From: JAGDMJ01 sp963809695
GTDB taxonomy: Bacteria > Bacteroidota > Ignavibacteria > UBA10030 > UBA6906
Direction of reading: 5' to 3'
DNA length: 64,000 nucleotides
Assembly (NCBI GenBank): GCA_963809695.1
Contig: CAWEKI010000006.1
Span: forward strand, 798,227 to 862,226
Shown here: one piece after another, positions 61,710 to 64,000 of the stretch
Layout of the letters: each line of letters opens with the position of its first letter
Position numbering within the stretch: position 1 is the first letter of the stretch
Notes under the pieces: model-generated
The model's database searches: none
Told to the model about the DNA's origin: nothing
Seen by the model: only the letters and a program-made list of their open reading frames with translations
Position numbers and translations under genes: made by a program

Positions 61710-62272
61710 GTTGTTCCTGCGGGGACTAATCCATTGGTGAACTGAACAGGTGTTACCGAAAAGGAGGTGCCGCTGCAGCTTGTGGCTGTCATTGCTGTGA
61801 TTGCAGGCACGGGGTTGACAGTTACAATAACAGTGAACGTTGGACCTGAGCATGTTCCTGCTGCAGGTGTCACAGTATAAGAAACAGTTGCGGCAGCATT
61901 AGTTATATTGGTCGGTGTATGACTGATGCTTGTTTGCGCGGTTCCCGAGCCAGTACCGGTGATGGCTCCATTAGGAGTTATAACAGGGTTCGCCCATGTG
62001 TAGGTTGTTCCTGCAGGCACAATACCGTTTGTGACATTTTCAGGTGTTACTGTAAAGGTACCTCCGCTGCAGATTGTGGCGGTTATATTAGTTATAACAG
62101 GACCGGGATTAACAGTCACAGTTACAGTGAATGCAGGACCTGTGCAGGTTCCTGTTGTGGGTGTAACTGTGTATGTTGCAGTAACAGGAGCATTTGTGGT
62201 GTTAGTCAAAGTACCGCTGATGCTGGAGGGATTGCCGCTGCTTGCTGCTCCTCCTGTAAACCCCAGACCCAC
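61493..62272 (-). CDS. PKD/Ig-like repeat adhesin fragment, 3' segment
   Basis: This frame encodes alternating domains of about 95 residues, for example GTTYTWANPVITPNG then TSISHTPTNITNAAATVSYTV, and GTTYSWPAPGGSGFTGG then NTTNAPVTATYTVTPTTGTC. These are the PKD-like modules common in very large Bacteroidota surface proteins. The segment runs into the junction with the DUF3160 gene at about 61496, so no natural C-terminus or sorting domain is present. Relative to the next copy a base is missing near 61680-62272, which shifts the frame. It should be read as part of one broken open frame with the segments upstream. Confidence 0.65.
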   Translation of the reverse strand: MGLGFTGGAASSGNPSSISGTLTNTTNAPVTATYTVTPTTGTCTGPAFTVTVTVNPGPVITNITATICSGGTFTVTPENVTNGIVPAGTTYTWANPVITPNGAITGTGSGTAQTSISHTPTNITNAAATVSYTVTPAAGTCSGPTFTVIVTVNPVPAITAMTATSCSGTSFSVTPVQFTNGLVPAGTTYSWPAPGGSGFTGGAASSGNPSSISGTLTNTTNAPVTATYTVTPTTGTCTGPAFTVTVTVNPGPVITNITA

Positions 62273-63250
62273 CTGGTGCAGGCCAGCTGTAAGTTGTTCC
62301 TGCGGGGACTAATCCATTGGTGAACTGAACAGGTGTTACCGAAAAGGAGGTGCCGCTGCAGCTTGTGGCTGTCATTGCTGTGATTGCAGGCACGGGGTTG
62401 ACAGTTACAATAACAGTGAACGTTGGACCTGAGCATGTTCCTGCTGCAGGTGTCACAGTATAAGTAACAGTTGCGGCAGCATTAGTTATATTGGTCGGCG
62501 TCTGACTGATGCTTGTTTGCGCGGTTCCCGAGCCAGTACCGGTGATAGCTCCATTAGGAGTTATAACAGGGTTCGCCCATGTGTATGTTGTTCCTGCAGG
62601 CACAATACCGTTTGTGACATTTTCAGGTGTTACTGTAAAGGTACCTCCGCTGCAGATTGTGGCGGTTATATTAGTTATAACAGGACCGGGATTAACAGTC
62701 ACAGTTACAGTGAATGCAGGACCTGTGCAGGTTCCTGTTGTGGGTGTAACTGTGTATGTTGCAGTAACAGGAGCATTTGTGGTGTTAGTCAAAGTACCGC
62801 TGATGCTGGAGGGATTCCCGCTGCTTGGCTGCTCCCCCTGTAAACCCAGACCCACCTGGTGCAGGCCAGCTGTAAGTTGTTCCTGCGGGGACTAATCCAT
62901 TGGTGAACTGAACAGGTGTTACCGAAAAGGAGGTGCCGCTGCAGCTTGTGGCAGTCATTGCTGTGATTGCAGGCACGGGGTTGACAGTTACAATAACGGT
63001 GAATGTTGGACCTGAGCATGTTCCTGCTGAGGTGTCACAGTATAAGTAACAGTTGCGGCAGCATTAGTTATATTGGTCAGTGTATGACTGATGCTTGTTT
63101 GCGCGGTTCCCTGGGCCTGCCTCCGGTGATGGCTCCCATTAGGAGTTATAACAGGGTTCGCCCATGTGTAGGTTGTTCCTGCAGGTACAATACCGTTTGT
63201 GACATTTTCAGGTGTTACTGTAAAGGTACCTCCGCTGCAGATTGTGGCGG
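61496..63250 (-). repeat. Three tandem copies of a 583-base coding unit
   Basis: The word GGCGGTTATATTAG begins at 61496, 62078 and 62661, and a variant (GGCGGTCATATTAG) at 63246, giving spacings of 582, 583 and 585 bases. The copies are almost identical over their whole length. Each codes for a pair of PKD-like domains. Differences are mostly single inserted or missing bases. Confidence 0.88.
62202..62855 (-). CDS. PKD/Ig-like repeat adhesin fragment, middle segment
   Basis: Same domain pair as the next segment, nearly identical in sequence: ITNITATICSGGTFTVTPEN, VTNGIVPAGTTYTWANP, ITNAAATVTYTVTPAAG and GLVPAGTTYSWPAPGG. It is bounded by one-base differences from the neighbouring copies (an extra C near 62270 and an extra G near 62826 on the plus strand), which shift the frame. 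A 64-residue piece (62785-62976) continues it on the other side. The pattern of single-base slips in repeated DNA suggests sequencing or assembly error as much as true decay. Confidence 0.6.
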   Translation of the reverse strand: MGLGLQGEQPSSGNPSSISGTLTNTTNAPVTATYTVTPTTGTCTGPAFTVTVTVNPGPVITNITATICSGGTFTVTPENVTNGIVPAGTTYTWANPVITPNGAITGTGSGTAQTSISQTPTNITNAAATVTYTVTPAAGTCSGPTFTVIVTVNPVPAITAMTATSCSGTSFSVTPVQFTNGLVPAGTTYSWPAPGGSGVYRRSSKQRQSLQHQRYFD

Positions 63251-64000
63251 TCATATTAGTGACAGCGGGTGTAGGATTAACAACCAGTGTAACATTTCTG
63301 GTGAATGTCTGTGAGCAGTTAGGTGCAGTACTAGTAATTGTAATACCTGTAATCTGCAATATCTGACCATTGTTTTGATTTGTAAGAATGGGTGTAGTGA
63401 AGCTTGAAATGCCTGTGCCATCGGCATTCAACCCCGTGACAGGTGTCTGATTAACTCCGTTTATTGAATAGTTTAATGTAAAGGAAGAATTAGGTAAAAG
63501 TCCTGTAAGGTTAATAGTAGCAGCAAAACCGCCACAAACGATAGCCGCCTGACTAGCACCGGTCAAGGTTGGCAGCGGATTTACAATCACAATCACACTG
63601 CCGGTCATATTCTGAACGCAGGTTGTTGTAGCGTTAGTAGCCACGACAGTGTATGTGCCTGCAGTTGTCTGGTTGCCAAATGATATAGCAGCACCGGTAC
63701 CAGGAACAGGAGAGCCAACGGTGGTTGCACCTCTGAAAAGCTGATAGTTGACGTCGGTCTCTGAATTTAAAAGGCCAACAGCCACGCCTGTGCCGCCGGA
63801 GCAGTAAGCGCCACCGCCGGGAACATTATAAGCAGTTGGTAATGGGTCAATTGAAACCGTTGCAGATCCGGTCATATTCTGAACGCAGGTTGTTGTAGCG
63901 TTAGTAGCCACGACAGTGTATGTGCCTGCAGTTGTCTGGTTGCCAAATGATATAGCAGCACCGGTACCAGGAACAGGAGAGCCAACGGTGGTTGCACCTC
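62988..64000 (-). CDS. PKD/Ig-like repeat adhesin fragment, N-terminal side, open at the right edge
   Basis: The frame is open to the last base, so the true start lies beyond the window. From the right: two copies of an 89-residue module (VSIDPLPTAYNVPGGGAYC, YQLFRGATTVGSPVPGTG, AGTYTVVATNATTTCVQNMT), then a different Ig-like module (ICGGFAATINLTGLLPNSS, SFTTPILTNQNNGQI), then the start of the PKD-like pair that is repeated downstream. A frame slip lies near 63027, and a slightly rearranged stretch near 63110-63137 reads NGSHHRRQAQG. It is surface-protein material typical of Bacteroidota. GC content is clearly lower than in the rest of the window. Confidence 0.65.
   Translation of the reverse strand, partial: GATTVGSPVPGTGAAISFGNQTTAGTYTVVATNATTTCVQNMTGSATVSIDPLPTAYNVPGGGAYCSGGTGVAVGLLNSETDVNYQLFRGATTVGSPVPGTGAAISFGNQTTAGTYTVVATNATTTCVQNMTGSVIVIVNPLPTLTGASQAAIVCGGFAATINLTGLLPNSSFTLNYSINGVNQTPVTGLNADGTGISSFTTPILTNQNNGQILQITGITITSTAPNCSQTFTRNVTLVVNPTPAVTNMTATICSGGTFTVTPENVTNGIVPAGTTYTWANPVITPNGSHHRRQAQGTAQTSISHTLTNITNAAATVTYTVTPQQEHAQVQHSPLL
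63601..64000 (-). repeat. Tandem 267-base coding repeat, running off the right edge
   Basis: CCGGTCATATTCTGAACG occurs at 63601 and again at 63868, and the sequence after each is the same until the window ends. The 267-base unit equals 89 residues and keeps frame. At least two copies exist; more may lie beyond the edge. Confidence 0.85.

Noticed and set aside
61496..64000. CRISPR array at the right end
   Set aside because: The repeated units are 583 and 267 bases, are coding, and have no short repeats separated by unique spacers.

Overview
The window looks like part of a draft, probably metagenome-derived, genome from the Bacteroidota/Ignavibacteriota/Chlorobiota side of the FCB group. Evidence for this: two secreted proteins end in a type IX (Por) C-terminal sorting domain (the NYPNPFNP type), genes for alpha-2-macroglobulin and PBP1C lie together, and the muropeptide-salvage gene set is of a kind common in Bacteroidota. 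Most of the window is GC-rich with clear AGGAGG-type ribosome binding sites. The last 2.5 kb is visibly more AT-rich, repetitive and different in codon use, and may not belong to the same molecule.

Layout. 0-9.8 kb is a signalling block: the tail of a hybrid kinase cut by the left edge, a stand-alone receiver, a large PAS-rich hybrid kinase with Hpt domain, two tandem receiver proteins with a C-terminal four-cysteine module, a small membrane protein, an orphan FliE-like protein, an HDOD protein and a GAF histidine kinase. 9.9-14.3 kb (minus strand) holds a small periplasmic protein, a DASS-family anion transporter and the NfnA/NfnB electron-bifurcating transhydrogenase pair. 14.6-22.2 kb is the arginine regulon: argD diverges from an overlapping argC-argJ-argB-argR-argG-argH operon. 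Between them lie two tandem ARG boxes with symmetric divergent promoters. argJ carries a frameshift.

22.4-31 kb is mixed: a pilin-like small protein, a sorted 29-residue-repeat protein, HtpX, uridine kinase, an MgtC/DUF4010 membrane protein with an apparent CTG start, a PPK2-type kinase, a decayed amino-acid permease and a class V aminotransferase. 30.7-39.4 kb is a papain-like peptidase / PBP1C / alpha-2-macroglobulin operon. 39.7-45 kb holds a sorted BNR-repeat protein, a LiaF-like membrane protein, a short asparaginase, a cold-shock protein and a POT/MFS transporter.

45.3-60.3 kb reads as a peptidoglycan (muropeptide) salvage island. It has an Na+/solute symporter, an L-Ala-D/L-Glu epimerase, a NagX-like membrane acyltransferase, a NagB-LmbE fusion, a SpoIID-like protein with no signal peptide, an AmpG-like permease, a two-part glycosyltransferase and a DUF4922/HIT-like protein. 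A convergent pair follows: a NamZ (DUF1343) exo-muramidase and a lipoprotein amidase with a second, degenerate amidase domain. Working hypothesis: the exported amidase and NamZ trim glycan strands, AmpG and the symporter import the products, and the cytoplasmic enzymes recover amino sugar and dipeptide. No MurQ, MurK, AmgK or MurU is visible, so the route for MurNAc is open.

At about 61.5 kb a DUF3160 gene stops abruptly inside antisense copies of a PKD/Ig-like adhesin repeat. The join sits at shared sequence and may be an assembly chimera. No rRNA, tRNA, CRISPR array, insertion sequence or replication origin was recognised.
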